Positions 1 through 9,608 are shown, counted from the stretch's first letter. The stretch: DNA of 64,000 nucleotides from Oceanospirillaceae bacterium (GCA_002724925.1 PBQA01000020.1:62001-126000); one strand, 5' to 3'. Program-made: numbers and translations. Notes: generated from the sequence alone by a model not told the origin.

Positions 1-469
1 CAGCGCCCTGACTCAGTTTGACCGCAACTTCACTGAGCACTCCTACATGGCCATCGTCGCCCAACAGGAGCGTGCACGCTTCAGTGGTTATACTTACCAA
101 AGCACGGTATCGATTAACTACGGTTACCGTGTTCTCAAAAACGACACCATGGAACTGAATATTGAGGCTGGTCCGGGTTATCGCCGCGACAAACTGAAAG
201 AGACAGACGAAATTCAGGAAGAAGCGATTGGTCGTCTGGCTCTGGGCTACCAATGGCAGATTCGTGAAGGTGTCTCCTTCATTGAGAACTTCACTGCCGA
301 AGTTGGTAGCGACAACTCTATTTACAAATCAGAGACAGGACTGCAAAGCCAGCTGAGCGGCAGCCTTGCATCTAAGCTCACCTACAAAGTGAAGCATGTG
401 GAAGAAGTGCCAGAAGGCACTGAAAATACTGACACTGAATTTGGCGTTACTTTGGTTTATAGCTTCTGA
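1..469 (+). CDS. DUF481 family outer-membrane protein, C-terminal part
   Basis: The gene enters from the left edge; its frame is open from base 2 and ends at TGA 467-469, leaving about 155 C-terminal residues. The sequence alternates polar and hydrophobic residues as in beta-strands (for example INYGYRVLKNDTMELNIEAG) and ends in LVYSF, a terminal aromatic typical of beta-barrel proteins inserted by the BAM complex. The pattern of tyrosine- and glycine-rich strands matches DUF481 (YdiY-like) proteins. The methionine at base 47 is internal, because the frame is open upstream and the strand pattern continues there. Function unknown; family assignment by recognition only. Confidence 0.7.
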   Translation, partial: SALTQFDRNFTEHSYMAIVAQQERARFSGYTYQSTVSINYGYRVLKNDTMELNIEAGPGYRRDKLKETDEIQEEAIGRLALGYQWQIREGVSFIENFTAEVGSDNSIYKSETGLQSQLSGSLASKLTYKVKHVEEVPEGTENTDTEFGVTLVYSF

Positions 470-501
470 GGTTTATAGCTTCTGAGGTTTATAGCTTCTG
501 A
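454..501 (+). repeat. Three tandem copies of a 16-bp unit over the stop codon
   Basis: The unit GGTTTATAGCTTCTGA occurs three times without interruption (454-469, 470-485, 486-501). The first copy encodes the last residues VYSF and the TGA stop of the DUF481 gene. Sixteen is not a multiple of three, so the later copies lie outside the reading frame and downstream of the stop. Confidence 0.95.
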
Positions 502-540
502 TCATCACGGTTGAGCCATGACCAGTAACCATAACCAGTA

Positions 541-566
541 AAAAGGGGCGTTAATCGCCCCTTTTT
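541..566. terminator. Bidirectional intrinsic terminator
   Basis: The arms AAAAGGGGCG and CGCCCCTTTT are separated by TTAAT, with T-rich flanks on both strands. It sits between the convergent DUF481 gene and the LTXXQ gene and can serve both. Confidence 0.88.
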
Positions 567-581
567 GTATTTTGCTCGTCT

Positions 582-1214
582 TTATTCGTCTTCATCTTTC
601 TGACCGCGCTTTTCCTTCAGGCGATCCATGTCGTGGTGACGCCACTTATCGCGCTCTTCGCGCTGCATCTTACGCCATTTTTTCTTCTGCTCTTCCGTCA
701 GAACAGACTTCACCGTTTTCTCAAAGTCACGACGATCTTTTTCGCGCATTTTCATGCTGACCGGCCACTCTTCTTCAGAGCACAAGGATAACTTTTCTTC
801 GAGCTCAGATTTCTGCTCACTCGTCAGATCAAGTTTTCGGGAAAGACGCTCCAGATGCTCTTCGCGGCCTTCTTTTTCACGCTTGCGTACCTGCTCTTCC
901 GCGATCGCTTGCTGCTCATCCGTCAGTACCGAGCGGATTTCTTCACGCATCTGTACATAGAGATCCTGACGTTGTTCACGACGTTCTTTACCTGCAGCTT
1001 CGCTGGGCTTCATCTCACGAAAGCGATCTCGATACCTGTCTTCAATCGCATCGATCTGCTCCTGCTGCTCATCGGACAGATTCAGCGAACTTTCCCAGTC
1101 GACTTTCTTCTGGCGGTCATCGAATCCCCAAGCCTGTGCGGTCGTCATCAACACACCGCAGGCAACAAGACTCAAAGAGCGTTGGAAGCGGGCAATGGGA
1201 GAAGGCATTTTCAT
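582..1214 (-). CDS. Spy/CpxP-like periplasmic protein with LTXXQ motifs
   Basis: A 210-residue secreted protein with a signal peptide (cleavage likely after AQA near residue 28) and a highly charged helical body. It carries repeated LTXXQ-type motifs (LSDEQQ, LTDEQQ, LTSEQK, LTEEQK), the hallmark of Spy/CpxP proteins, which are periplasmic chaperones or stress and metal sensors. It is longer than E. coli Spy (about 160 residues) and ends in a very basic/acidic tail. The start has AGGAT at good spacing. Single gene, convergent with the DUF481 gene. The exact role here cannot be read from sequence. Confidence 0.72.
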   Translation of the reverse strand: MKMPSPIARFQRSLSLVACGVLMTTAQAWGFDDRQKKVDWESSLNLSDEQQEQIDAIEDRYRDRFREMKPSEAAGKERREQRQDLYVQMREEIRSVLTDEQQAIAEEQVRKREKEGREEHLERLSRKLDLTSEQKSELEEKLSLCSEEEWPVSMKMREKDRRDFEKTVKSVLTEEQKKKWRKMQREERDKWRHHDMDRLKEKRGQKDEDE

Positions 1215-1322
1215 AAATCGATCCTGTGATACGGTGCTTACTATCAGGTTATACTAGGCGTCACAGCCCAAAATTTGTGTCCGACATTGCAAAGATTTGT
1301 CGCTGCCCCGGAGGATGTACAA

Positions 1323-1907
1323 ATGACTGAAGAAGATGAGCTCTTTCTGCAGGAGATGCAGGGAGTTAAAAAGCTGCAAACGCAGGAGCGCGTCCCCCTT
1401 CGTCGTGATCAGAAAGACAACAATACAGCGGCACGCCGCTCTGCGGCTGTTTCTCAGGAGACGGTCAGTGATAAGAACCACCTTCGCGCCAGTGAAGTCC
1501 CCAGAGTCGGTCCTCACGATGTACTTGGGTTCAAACGCCCCGGTATTCAGGATGGCGTCTTCCGTAAACTACGACTGGGTAAGTACGAGATAGAAGCTCG
1601 CCTTGATCTTCACCGGCGTACGATTGAAGAAGCGAGGCGCGAAGTTTACCGCTTTGTGAACGACTGCATTGGCGCAGACATCAGAAGCGTTCTGATCATG
1701 CCTGGAAAAGGGGATCGCAACGAGGGTGATCCGGCTGTACTAAAGAGTTATCTGGTGTTCTGGCTTGAAGAGTTAGAAGATGTCCAGGCTTTCCATACTG
1801 CGCAGCCTCAGAACGGCGGCAGCGGTGCCTTCTATGTATTACTCCGTAAGAGTGAACGCAAGAAACAACAGGCCCGCGAGCAGTTCAGTAAAGGGCGTGT
1901 TTACTAA
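1323..1907 (+). CDS. smrA: Smr-domain endonuclease SmrA
   Basis: The C-terminal half is an Smr domain, with LDLH early in the domain, PGKG in place of the usual HGKG, and GGSGAFYVLLRK at its end. The N-terminal start MTEEDELFLQEM and the block GVFRKLRLGKY resemble E. coli SmrA (YdaL). Smr domains are nucleases acting on DNA or RNA. The chosen ATG at 1323 has GGAGG eight bases upstream; an in-frame start at 1275 has no such site. About 194 residues, the usual SmrA length. Convergent with plsC, with only five bases between the stops. Confidence 0.85.
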   Translation: MTEEDELFLQEMQGVKKLQTQERVPLRRDQKDNNTAARRSAAVSQETVSDKNHLRASEVPRVGPHDVLGFKRPGIQDGVFRKLRLGKYEIEARLDLHRRTIEEARREVYRFVNDCIGADIRSVLIMPGKGDRNEGDPAVLKSYLVFWLEELEDVQAFHTAQPQNGGSGAFYVLLRKSERKKQQAREQFSKGRVY

Positions 1908-1912
1908 AGCGG

Positions 1913-2629
1913 CTACTGACCTTGCGCTATCTCAGCATCCATCTGATCTATCTGCGCAGCCATCAGGGCCTGAACCTCATCGGCGAGATGCTTGGCGTCG
2001 TCGCGGGTCAGCCCTTCTGTACTGATGGCGGGAAGCTGCACCAGTCGACACTCACCGGCGCGCCAGCGCTTAAGGTTAATGTTCTTATGGGTGCTGCTTG
2101 CGCAAACAGGAACTACCGGCAAACCGGCTTCTATCGCCAGAATAAAAGCGCCGCTTTTAAAGGGTAACAAACCCCGGCCATTGCTACGGGTACCCTCAGG
2201 GAACATATACACACTGCAGCCTTTATCACGAACAATCGCCGCGGCTTCTTCCATGGCACCCCGAGCCTTTGAACGGTCGCCGCGATTAATAAAAATATTT
2301 CCTGCCAACCAGAAAAGAACACCAAACAGAGGGATATACATCAGGCTGTGCTTACCGAGAATCGCCATGTCATCGGGCAGGCTCTCGCCGTACATGTACA
2401 TGTCCAGGGTGCTCTGATGATTAGCGACGTAAATCCCCTGTATGCTCTCTGTCGGCCTGTTGAGTACATCTACACGAACGTTCATAACGAAACGCGCCCA
2501 GGCAAAGATCATGGCAATAATGCGGCTATTATTACGGTTGAATGGTCGAAGCAGACAGATAAGAAGGCCCAACACACACACAACAGGGAAGTAGAGAGCT
2601 AAAAAAGCAATTCGAATAGCAGCTAACAT
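1913..2629 (-). CDS. plsC: 1-acyl-sn-glycerol-3-phosphate acyltransferase (PlsC family)
   Basis: It transfers an acyl group to lysophosphatidic acid to make phosphatidic acid at the inner membrane. The catalytic HX4D motif is seen as HQSTLD (residues 71-76), and the substrate motif FPEGTRS lies at about 143-149. An N-terminal hydrophobic segment (about 8-27) anchors it to the membrane. At 238 residues it has the usual PlsC length. Whether it is the sole PlsC or a paralogue cannot be decided from one window. Confidence 0.9.
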   Translation of the reverse strand: MLAAIRIAFLALYFPVVCVLGLLICLLRPFNRNNSRIIAMIFAWARFVMNVRVDVLNRPTESIQGIYVANHQSTLDMYMYGESLPDDMAILGKHSLMYIPLFGVLFWLAGNIFINRGDRSKARGAMEEAAAIVRDKGCSVYMFPEGTRSNGRGLLPFKSGAFILAIEAGLPVVPVCASSTHKNINLKRWRAGECRLVQLPAISTEGLTRDDAKHLADEVQALMAAQIDQMDAEIAQGQ

Positions 2630-2715
2630 ATAAAATCCGGCTCGGGGTCGCAGCGAAGCAGTCTAAACTCCTCTGCCACCCCAACAAGGTGAAGATGATT
2701 CAAGACAATGGCGTA

Positions 2716-4233
2716 TTAACGCAAAAATCGTTGGTACGCCGTATTCTCTGTCTCATCCCAATAACGATAGCCAAGTTCTTCGAGATATCCCTGAAGCTGT
2801 TCACATTTATCGTCAGAGATCTGCAGCCCAACCAATACGCGGCCGTAGGCAGCACCATGATTGCGATAGTGGAATAGTGATATATTAAAGCGTTTACCCA
2901 GCTTCTTGAGGAAGTTAAGCAAAGCACCGGGGCGCTCCGGAAACTCAAAGCGGTAGACGCGCTCATCCGTTACCGACGCAGGTGCGTGCCCACCCACCAT
3001 GTGACGTATATGGTATTTCGCTACCTCATCATCGGTAATATCCATCAGCGCATAGCCTTCCGCCTCAAGGTCGGACACCAGTGCTTTACGGGAGCCAGGC
3101 TCGTCAGAGACTTTCACACCAACATAGATCTGCGCTTCATCATCGCGACTGTAACGGTAATTGAATTCAGTAATCGGTGACTTACCCAGCAGACTACAGA
3201 AGCGTTGAAAACTGCCCGGTTCTTCTGGGATTGTGACAGCCAGGATCACTTCCCGCCCCTCACCGATCTCAGCAACCTCAGAGATGTAGCGCATGCGGTC
3301 GAAGTTAACATTTGCACCGCTGAGAATCGCCACCAGATTTTTATTTGTGCATTGCTCACGCTCGATGTATTTTTTCAAGCCGGCTACTGCCAATGCCCCG
3401 GCCGGTTCGCTGACTGCACGGGTATCGTCAAAGGTATCTTTAATCGCGGCACAGATTTCATCCGGCGTACAGGTAATCACCTCATCCACGTAGTCTTTGC
3501 AGATCTCCCAGGTGTTTTCGCCAATTTGTGCGACCGCAACACCGTCAGCAAAGATACCCACTTCAGGAAGAACCACACGACTACCCGCCGCGAGCGCAGC
3601 TGCCAGACAGGCCGACTCACTACTCTCAACACCCACAATGCGGACTTCAGGAGTCAGCGCTTTGATGTACGCAGCGACACCGGCAATCAGCCCGCCCCCA
3701 CCGACCGGAATAAAAATGGCGTCCGGGCGCACTGGCATCTGACGGAGGATCTCCATACCCACAGTGCCCTGTCCGGCAATGGTCTCCGGGTCATCGTATG
3801 GATGAATGTAGGTATACCCCTTTTCTTCCACCAGCTTTTGCGAGTACTGGAAAGCCTCATCAAACGCATCACCATGCAGGATCACACGTGCACCGCGCGC
3901 CTTCACAGACTTCACTTTAATTTCGGGGGTTGTCCTAGGCATAACGATGACGGCTTTTATACCGAGTTTTTTTGCCGCCAGAGCCAAACCCTGAGCATGA
4001 TTCCCCGCTGAAGCAGCGATAACACCACGTGCTTTTTCTTCGTCGGTCAGTTGTACAACTTTGTTGTAAGCCCCACGAATTTTGAACGAATACACTGGCT
4101 GCTTGTCTTCACGTTTAATCCAGATCTGGTTTTCCAGTCGCTCGCTGAGAAACGTGGCGGTGTGGACAGGCGTCTCTTCAGCAACGTCATAGACGCGGGA
4201 CGAGAGTATTTTTTTCAGGTATTCGTTTAGCAT
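2716..4233 (-). CDS. ilvA: Threonine ammonia-lyase, biosynthetic
   Basis: A PLP enzyme deaminating threonine to 2-oxobutanoate, the first step to isoleucine. The Schiff-base lysine is in SFKIRGAYNKV (K51 from the chosen start), and the phosphate loop is VGGGGLIAG. Two ACT-like regulatory units follow in the C-terminal third, as in the long feedback-inhibited form. I chose ATG 4233 (MLNEYL), giving 505 residues and matching family N-termini; an in-frame start at 4269 would add twelve unrelated residues. Divergent from rpiA, the same pairing as in Pseudomonas. Confidence 0.95.
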   Translation of the reverse strand: MLNEYLKKILSSRVYDVAEETPVHTATFLSERLENQIWIKREDKQPVYSFKIRGAYNKVVQLTDEEKARGVIAASAGNHAQGLALAAKKLGIKAVIVMPRTTPEIKVKSVKARGARVILHGDAFDEAFQYSQKLVEEKGYTYIHPYDDPETIAGQGTVGMEILRQMPVRPDAIFIPVGGGGLIAGVAAYIKALTPEVRIVGVESSESACLAAALAAGSRVVLPEVGIFADGVAVAQIGENTWEICKDYVDEVITCTPDEICAAIKDTFDDTRAVSEPAGALAVAGLKKYIEREQCTNKNLVAILSGANVNFDRMRYISEVAEIGEGREVILAVTIPEEPGSFQRFCSLLGKSPITEFNYRYSRDDEAQIYVGVKVSDEPGSRKALVSDLEAEGYALMDITDDEVAKYHIRHMVGGHAPASVTDERVYRFEFPERPGALLNFLKKLGKRFNISLFHYRNHGAAYGRVLVGLQISDDKCEQLQGYLEELGYRYWDETENTAYQRFLR

Positions 4234-4286
4234 GCCGCTGGTCCAAAAAAATCGAGAGCGAACGCGCATTGTAACGCATGAAGCCT

Positions 4287-4292
4287 TATAAT
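4287..4292 (+). promoter_or_regulatory. Candidate -10 box of rpiA
   Basis: A perfect TATAAT lies 32 bases before the rpiA start in the ilvA/rpiA divergent gap. No good -35 hexamer is visible at 16-18 bp. Confidence 0.45.
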
Positions 4293-4324
4293 TCGCGAAA
4301 GCATTTCACCCGGATACAGACACT

Positions 4325-4996
4325 ATGAATCAGGACGAACTCAAGCAGGCGGTTGGTCAGGCCGCGGTTGATCACATCAAGCCCCACCTCGACGAAGACA
4401 GTATTGTCGGTGTCGGCACTGGCTCAACAGCCAACTGTTTTATCGATGCACTCGCTGCTGTAAAACACCTGTTCGATGGTGCAGTTGCCAGCTCTGAGGC
4501 GTCTGCAGAACGCCTCAAAAGTCACGGTATTCCGGTCTACGACCTGAACAGCGTCGATGGTATGGATTTTTATATCGATGGCGCCGATGAAATCAACGAA
4601 CACCTTGAGATGATCAAAGGTGGCGGTGCGGCACTGACCCGCGAAAAAATTGTTGCTGCCGTGGCCAAGAAATTTGTCTGCGTTGCCGATGAAAGCAAAA
4701 TGGTCGGCATGATGGGCACCTTCCCATTGCCGGTCGAAGTTATCCCCATGGCCCGTTCACATGTTGCACGTGAGCTGGTAAAACTGGGCGGTGACCCGGT
4801 GTGGCGTGAAGGCGTAATCACTGACAATGGCGGCCAGATTCTTGATGTGCACAACCTGAAGATCCAATCGCCGATGCAGCTTGAGTCCGACATCAATCAG
4901 ATCACTGGCGTAATCACTAACGGCCTGTTTGCGCAGCGCGGCGCGGACGTTCTGCTTCTCGGGACTCAGGACGGCGTTAAGACACTGAAAGTCTGA
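4325..4996 (+). CDS. rpiA: Ribose-5-phosphate isomerase A
   Basis: It interconverts ribose-5-phosphate and ribulose-5-phosphate in the non-oxidative pentose phosphate pathway. Family motifs are present in order: [11 protein letters not shown] (phosphate loop), [26 protein letters not shown] with the catalytic aspartate, and [12 protein letters not shown] with the catalytic lysine. The 223 residues are standard length. The next gene starts nine bases after its stop, so the two are probably co-transcribed. Confidence 0.97.
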   Translation: MNQDELKQAVGQAAVDHIKPHLDEDSIVGVGTGSTANCFIDALAAVKHLFDGAVASSEASAERLKSHGIPVYDLNSVDGMDFYIDGADEINEHLEMIKGGGAALTREKIVAAVAKKFVCVADESKMVGMMGTFPLPVEVIPMARSHVARELVKLGGDPVWREGVITDNGGQILDVHNLKIQSPMQLESDINQITGVITNGLFAQRGADVLLLGTQDGVKTLKV

Positions 4997-5005
4997 TTCG
5001 CTGCT

Positions 5006-7720
5006 ATGAGTGAGCGCAGGGAGTCAAACCAGCAAACTCCTTCTCTGATCCGCCGAGGGTGGTTTCAGGGCATAGCGCTTGCTCTGCTGCTAACGAGCGC
5101 CACGATAGTGGCGCTCTATTTCTCGATCGTTCCTCTGTTGAACAACTGGCTCCCCCCTCTTCTGGATCGACTGGTGGCTCCCGGCAGTCATCTTCAGATC
5201 CGTAGCCTTACTCGACAACAGTTTGCCGTGGATGAACTGGAGCTCCAGCCATCTCCGGGCATTCTGATTCAGATTCGCAATGCTGAGCTCAATTACCACG
5301 GCACAGGGTTGCTGCAAGGAAGGGCCGATAGTCTGACGGCGGAAACCGTCAGAGTACTTATCAGCGCAGACGACGATACACCCTCACAGTCGGCCACGAG
5401 CCTGACGCCGGGGACCGATATCGACCTTCCGCATATTACTGAGTTGATGGCACTTCCAGTTGATGACATCCGGGTAGCGTCGCTGGAGATAGATACACCA
5501 GACGTTTCTGCCCGATTGACAGGCTCACTACAGCCAGACCATTGGGGCATATCCGGCGACCTCCGGCTACCCCACATTCAGGAAGCCGTTAACGTTAACC
5601 TGCAATTGCAGCGCAACGAAAAAGGCAACGCAGAGTTACTGGTGATGCTTTCTCAACAAGAAGCGCTTCTGGCACAACTCTGGACCGGCCTGACACAAAC
5701 AGAAGACATCAGTGATGCAAACATCAGGTTCGAGGCGGATCTCAGTAAGGTTCAGAACAGTCTGCCGCAAATGGCTGACCTGCCACTCAAAGGTCAGCAG
5801 ATCATACTGGAAGGTACACTTAACAGCCCTACTCAGGCACGCTGGCCCGATCAGCTGATCGCTGATATGACCGCCACACTGACTACACGAAAATCAGTGA
5901 TCAGTGACACTATGTCAGTCCAGCCCGCAGGCATCGCGCTGTCAGTGAGACGAGCAACCACCGCTGCCGACTGGAATGCCTTACTTGCCGCTCAACCACT
6001 TTCTGCATCGATTACCACAACCGTCGATGGTCAGGCTAGCCGCTGGAAAGCCACTACGCCGGGGCAGGCACTGGCCGCGGTGTGCAATGCCAGCGCAGAT
6101 ACCTGCGAACTTAATGGAACCCTGACAGCTCAACTGAGTGGACTTACTACGACCCAGCTAACACTGGAACCTGCAGGTATCTGGAAGGCCACCGGGCCTA
6201 CATCGCTAGCACTGCCGCTGTCGGTGAGTTATCAACAACCGGCTCAACAGGAATTGCCAGCATGGCAAATGTCCGGTAACGGGCAATTCAACGCAGAACT
6301 CAGTGATACCGGACAGTGGTCAGTCGCCTCCAGTGACGGCCTTGTCCTGAAGGCAACAGTCAGCCCGTGGCAGGGGTGGACTGTCACACCGCTGACTATC
6401 TCGTTACTGCAGGACTTAATGGTCAAAGGCAACCTTGATGACAGTCGCCATGCTCAGGCCAGGGATCTGCGCCTGAAGATAGCGCCTTTCACCGCATCAT
6501 CAAAAGAGCAGGATGCACGCCTGCGCTTCGCACCTTCACACCTTGGCTGCGACCCCGGCGATATCGATCTTCAGGATCTGGCGAATGGTTTACTGGGCAA
6601 TTGCACGCTATCAACCCGCATGAACGATTCAGACTGGGGGCTGTGGCCAATTCCCGACATCAGTCTGAGCGGCCCAATCACCATCACGATGGATGACATT
6701 CGCGAACGGGTTAATGCCTCCCTTGATCTGACCGCCGCGAATGGTGAAATTCATTTCCGCACCCGGGCTGAGCACGACCTGCTATCAGGCAGTGGCTCTC
6801 TGCAATGGCATCTCACTGATGCCAGCCTTGACTGGATGGCGCTCGGGCTTGCCGACATGGCGAACCTGACCAGTGTGCAACTGCTCAATGGTCACCTGTC
6901 AGGTCAGGGCTGGCTGGACTGGCAAGCCAACGAATCCGGGGTCAAACTGACTCCCGATATGATGCTGAGGGCTGATGGCGTCGGCCTGATTTACGACAAC
7001 AGCATTACCCTCGAAGAGTGGAATGCCATGCTTGCTCTGCGCCGCCCACAGCAGGGCGAGTACCAGCTTGATGCTCAGTTGTCTGGCAGTAAACTCGACA
7101 GCGGTATCCCTTTAACCAACCTTCTCGCCCGGACACAAACGCGCTTTCCGGAAGACTTCAGCTATTTCGAAGTGGACGTTTACGAAATCCACACCGACTT
7201 ACTCGGTGGTCGCATCTACGCACCCGAGATTCATTACGACAGTCGCAAAGAGGTGAACGCTTTCGGCGTCCGTCTTGATCACCTGCAACTCAGTCAGATC
7301 GCCGCAATCGAAAAAGAAGCCGGAATCAAAGCGACAGGTCTGCTGGATGGCATGCTGCCTATTGTTCTGACCAAAGAAGGCCCGATGGTGCCGGGAGGTA
7401 ACCTGTTCGCCCGTGATCCGGGCGGTACCATCAAATATCAGGACGAGAGTGCTGATGCCCTCGCTCAGGCAGACCAGAGCGTCGGCATGGCAATGAAGCT
7501 GTTACAGAACTTTCAATACGACGAGCTGCAGTCAGGTGTGCGCTATCAGCCAGATGGGCAATTAAATCTGTCGCTTCAGTTTGAAGGTAAGAATCCCGAC
7601 TTCTTTGACGGGCAGAAGACTCACCTGAACGTGAACCTAGATTACAACCTGCTCGACCTTCTCGAAAGCCTGCGGATTGCCAATGACGTCATCGAAAAGG
7701 TCGAACAGAAATACAAATAA
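5006..7720 (+). CDS. ydbH: YdbH-type AsmA-like intermembrane lipid transport protein
   Basis: A 904-residue protein with one N-terminal membrane segment (about 20-45) and a long periplasmic beta-rich body. The C-terminal block (from about residue 800: GTIKYQDESAD, then LNVNLDYNLLDLLESL) is the signature of E. coli YdbH. YdbH belongs to the AsmA-like family that bridges the inner and outer membranes and moves phospholipids together with TamB and YhdP. In E. coli it sits with ynbE and ydbL; neither follows here, where a terminator comes directly after the stop. It follows rpiA by nine bases. Confidence 0.82.
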   Translation: MSERRESNQQTPSLIRRGWFQGIALALLLTSATIVALYFSIVPLLNNWLPPLLDRLVAPGSHLQIRSLTRQQFAVDELELQPSPGILIQIRNAELNYHGTGLLQGRADSLTAETVRVLISADDDTPSQSATSLTPGTDIDLPHITELMALPVDDIRVASLEIDTPDVSARLTGSLQPDHWGISGDLRLPHIQEAVNVNLQLQRNEKGNAELLVMLSQQEALLAQLWTGLTQTEDISDANIRFEADLSKVQNSLPQMADLPLKGQQIILEGTLNSPTQARWPDQLIADMTATLTTRKSVISDTMSVQPAGIALSVRRATTAADWNALLAAQPLSASITTTVDGQASRWKATTPGQALAAVCNASADTCELNGTLTAQLSGLTTTQLTLEPAGIWKATGPTSLALPLSVSYQQPAQQELPAWQMSGNGQFNAELSDTGQWSVASSDGLVLKATVSPWQGWTVTPLTISLLQDLMVKGNLDDSRHAQARDLRLKIAPFTASSKEQDARLRFAPSHLGCDPGDIDLQDLANGLLGNCTLSTRMNDSDWGLWPIPDISLSGPITITMDDIRERVNASLDLTAANGEIHFRTRAEHDLLSGSGSLQWHLTDASLDWMALGLADMANLTSVQLLNGHLSGQGWLDWQANESGVKLTPDMMLRADGVGLIYDNSITLEEWNAMLALRRPQQGEYQLDAQLSGSKLDSGIPLTNLLARTQTRFPEDFSYFEVDVYEIHTDLLGGRIYAPEIHYDSRKEVNAFGVRLDHLQLSQIAAIEKEAGIKATGLLDGMLPIVLTKEGPMVPGGNLFARDPGGTIKYQDESADALAQADQSVGMAMKLLQNFQYDELQSGVRYQPDGQLNLSLQFEGKNPDFFDGQKTHLNVNLDYNLLDLLESLRIANDVIEKVEQKYK

Positions 7721-7753
7721 AAACGCCCGGACAGCAAAGCTGGCCGGGCGTTT
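7721..7753. terminator. Bidirectional terminator between ydbH and rho
   Basis: The arms AAACGCCCGG (7721-7730) and CCGGGCGTTT (7744-7753) are perfectly complementary and start right after the ydbH stop. The genes are convergent, so it can end both transcripts. Confidence 0.9.
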
Positions 7754-7769
7754 CTGAGCAAGTAAGGAC

Positions 7770-9032
7770 TTATTTGCCCTTACGCATCGAATCAAAGAAT
7801 TCGTCGTTGGTTTTGCTCTGACGGAGTTTATCGAGCAGGAATTCAATGCCTTGCAAGTCTTCCATTTCAGCCAAAAGTCGACGCAGAATCCAGAGGCGCT
7901 GAAGATCAGCTTCGTTAAACAGCATATCTTCGCGACGTGTACCAGAACGACGGATATTAATAGCGGGGTAGACGCGTTTCTCAGCGATCTTGCGATCCAA
8001 GTGAAGTTCCTGGTTACCCGTACCTTTAAATTCCTCGAAGATAACCTCGTCCATCTTAGAACCAGTATCAACCAGTGCGGTTGCGATGATGGTCAGAGAG
8101 CCACCTTCTTCGATGTTACGCGCAGCACCAAAGAAGCGCTTTGGCTTCTCAAGAGCATTCGCGTCAACACCACCGGTCAGAACTTTACCTGACGATGGAA
8201 TGACGGTGTTATAAGCACGCGCCAGGCGAGTGATAGAGTCGAGCAGAATGACTACGTCACGCTTATGCTCAACCAGACGCTTGGCCTTCTCGATGACCAT
8301 TTCAGCCACCTGAACGTGACGCGCTGGCGGCTCATCAAAGGTTGATGCAACCACTTCACCGCGTACCGAACGCTTCATTTCGGTCACTTCTTCCGGACGT
8401 TCGTCGATCAGCAGAACGATCAACTCACATTCAGGGTTGTTGCGGGTAATAGACTGCGCAATGGTCTGCAGCAGCATGGTCTTACCAGCCTTTGGTGGCG
8501 CCACGATCAGGCCGCGCTGACCTTTACCAATCGGTGCAACCAGGTCGAGAACACGTGAAGACAGATCTTCAGTGGAGCCGTTACCTGCCTCAAGAACCAG
8601 CCGCTCGTTAGGGAACAGCGGCGTCAGGTTTTCAAACAGGACTTTGTTTTTCGCGTTTTCAGGCTTGTCGTCGTTAATTTCATTAACTTTCAACAGTGCA
8701 AAGTAACGCTCGTTGTCCTTAGGCGGACGAATTTTACCGGCGATCTTATCGCCCTTACGCAGGTTGAAACGACGGATCTGGCTGGGTGAGACATAAATGT
8801 CGTCCGGGCCGGCCAGATAAGAGCTGTTTGCACTGCGTAAGAAACCGAAGCCGTCCTGCAGAATCTCCAGCACGCCATCGCCGTAGATGTCTTCACCACT
8901 TTTTGCGTGGGTCTTGAGAATGGCGAAGATGATGTCCTGCTTACGGGTACGGCTGACGTGCTCAATACCCATATCGCCGGCAATTTTCAGCAATTCGGGG
9001 ACTGATTTGAGTTTCAGGTCTGAGAGATTCAT
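7770..9032 (-). CDS. rho: Transcription termination factor Rho
   Basis: Hexameric RNA-dependent ATPase and translocase that ends transcription. The N-terminal Rho domain and the cold-shock-like RNA-binding fold ([17 protein letters not shown]) are followed by the Walker A loop APPKAGKT (178-185), [16 protein letters not shown], and the Walker B/Q-loop region. At 420 residues it matches E. coli Rho (419). Downstream of trxA on the same strand, with its own promoter in a 209-bp gap. Confidence 0.98.
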   Translation of the reverse strand: MNLSDLKLKSVPELLKIAGDMGIEHVSRTRKQDIIFAILKTHAKSGEDIYGDGVLEILQDGFGFLRSANSSYLAGPDDIYVSPSQIRRFNLRKGDKIAGKIRPPKDNERYFALLKVNEINDDKPENAKNKVLFENLTPLFPNERLVLEAGNGSTEDLSSRVLDLVAPIGKGQRGLIVAPPKAGKTMLLQTIAQSITRNNPECELIVLLIDERPEEVTEMKRSVRGEVVASTFDEPPARHVQVAEMVIEKAKRLVEHKRDVVILLDSITRLARAYNTVIPSSGKVLTGGVDANALEKPKRFFGAARNIEEGGSLTIIATALVDTGSKMDEVIFEEFKGTGNQELHLDRKIAEKRVYPAINIRRSGTRREDMLFNEADLQRLWILRRLLAEMEDLQGIEFLLDKLRQSKTNDEFFDSMRKGK

Positions 9033-9157
9033 AGGTGTAGGTATATACGGTTAGGTTATTTGAATTAGATAGATGCTGGATCTGAAGAAATCCTGGCAGA
9101 GTCGCCATGGAGGGCAGCAATGAGTGGGGGTTGGCCCGCCTTCAATGTTGCGAAGTC

Positions 9158-9186
9158 AATATAGACAGATAAAGGGGGGTTGTCCA
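9158..9186 (-). promoter_or_regulatory. Sigma-70 type promoter of rho
   Basis: On the minus strand, TGGACA (9186-9181, five of six matches to the -35 consensus) and TATATT (9163-9158, five of six to the -10) are separated by exactly 17 bp. This leaves a leader of about 115-120 nt before rho, where rho autoregulation would act. Confidence 0.7.
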
Positions 9187-9220
9187 GCACTGCGGGGACA
9201 TTTGTCCCCATTTGCAGTGC
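9187..9220. promoter_or_regulatory. Long inverted repeat abutting the rho -35 box
   Basis: Outer arms GCACTGC (9187-9193) and GCAGTGC (9214-9220) enclose the palindrome GGGGACATTTGTCCCC (9194-9209), giving a 14-bp stem with a 4-nt bulge. It has no T-run on either strand, so it is not a textbook terminator. It may stabilise the trxA 3' end or be an operator for rho. Confidence 0.7.
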
Positions 9221-9241
9221 GGAATACAGCTGACAGGGAAA

Positions 9242-9568
9242 TCAGATCGCCTGTTCGATGAATGCAGCCAGTTCAGACTTACTCATTGCACCGATTTTCG
9301 TGGCTTCAGCATTGCCGTTCTTGAACAGAATCAGAGTCGGGATGCTGCGGATACCAAACTTAGGCGCTGTAGCTTCATTTTCGTCAATGTTCAGCTTGGC
9401 GATTTTCAGCTTACCTGCGTAGTCATCGGCGATCTCTTCCAGAACCGGAGCGATCATTTTGCATGGGCCGCACCACTCTGCCCAGAAGTCCACCAGTACA
9501 GGAACATCTGAACCCAGCACGTCAGCGTCAAATGAATCGTCGGTTACGGTAATAATGTTATCGCTCAT
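9242..9568 (-). CDS. trxA: Thioredoxin 1
   Basis: Small redox protein reducing disulfides in the cytoplasm. The active site WCGPCK is at residues 32-37, preceded by VLVDFWAE, and the cis-proline lies in [12 protein letters not shown]. The chosen start (MSDNII, 9568) gives 108 residues, the family length, and has AGGGG upstream; an upstream in-frame start at 9592 would add eight residues. Divergent from ppx. Confidence 0.97.
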   Translation of the reverse strand: MSDNIITVTDDSFDADVLGSDVPVLVDFWAEWCGPCKMIAPVLEEIADDYAGKLKIAKLNIDENEATAPKFGIRSIPTLILFKNGNAEATKIGAMSKSELAAFIEQAI

Positions 9569-9608
9569 GAAATTCCCCTGCAGAAAGTGCAATCAGTTAG
9601 AAAGGGTT

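Noticed and set aside
1275-1322. Upstream start of smrA
   Set aside because: No ribosome site; family N-terminus begins at 1323 with GGAGG in front.
3205-4011. 268-codon plus-strand frame inside ilvA
   Set aside because: Antisense shadow; ilvA motifs are complete on the other strand.
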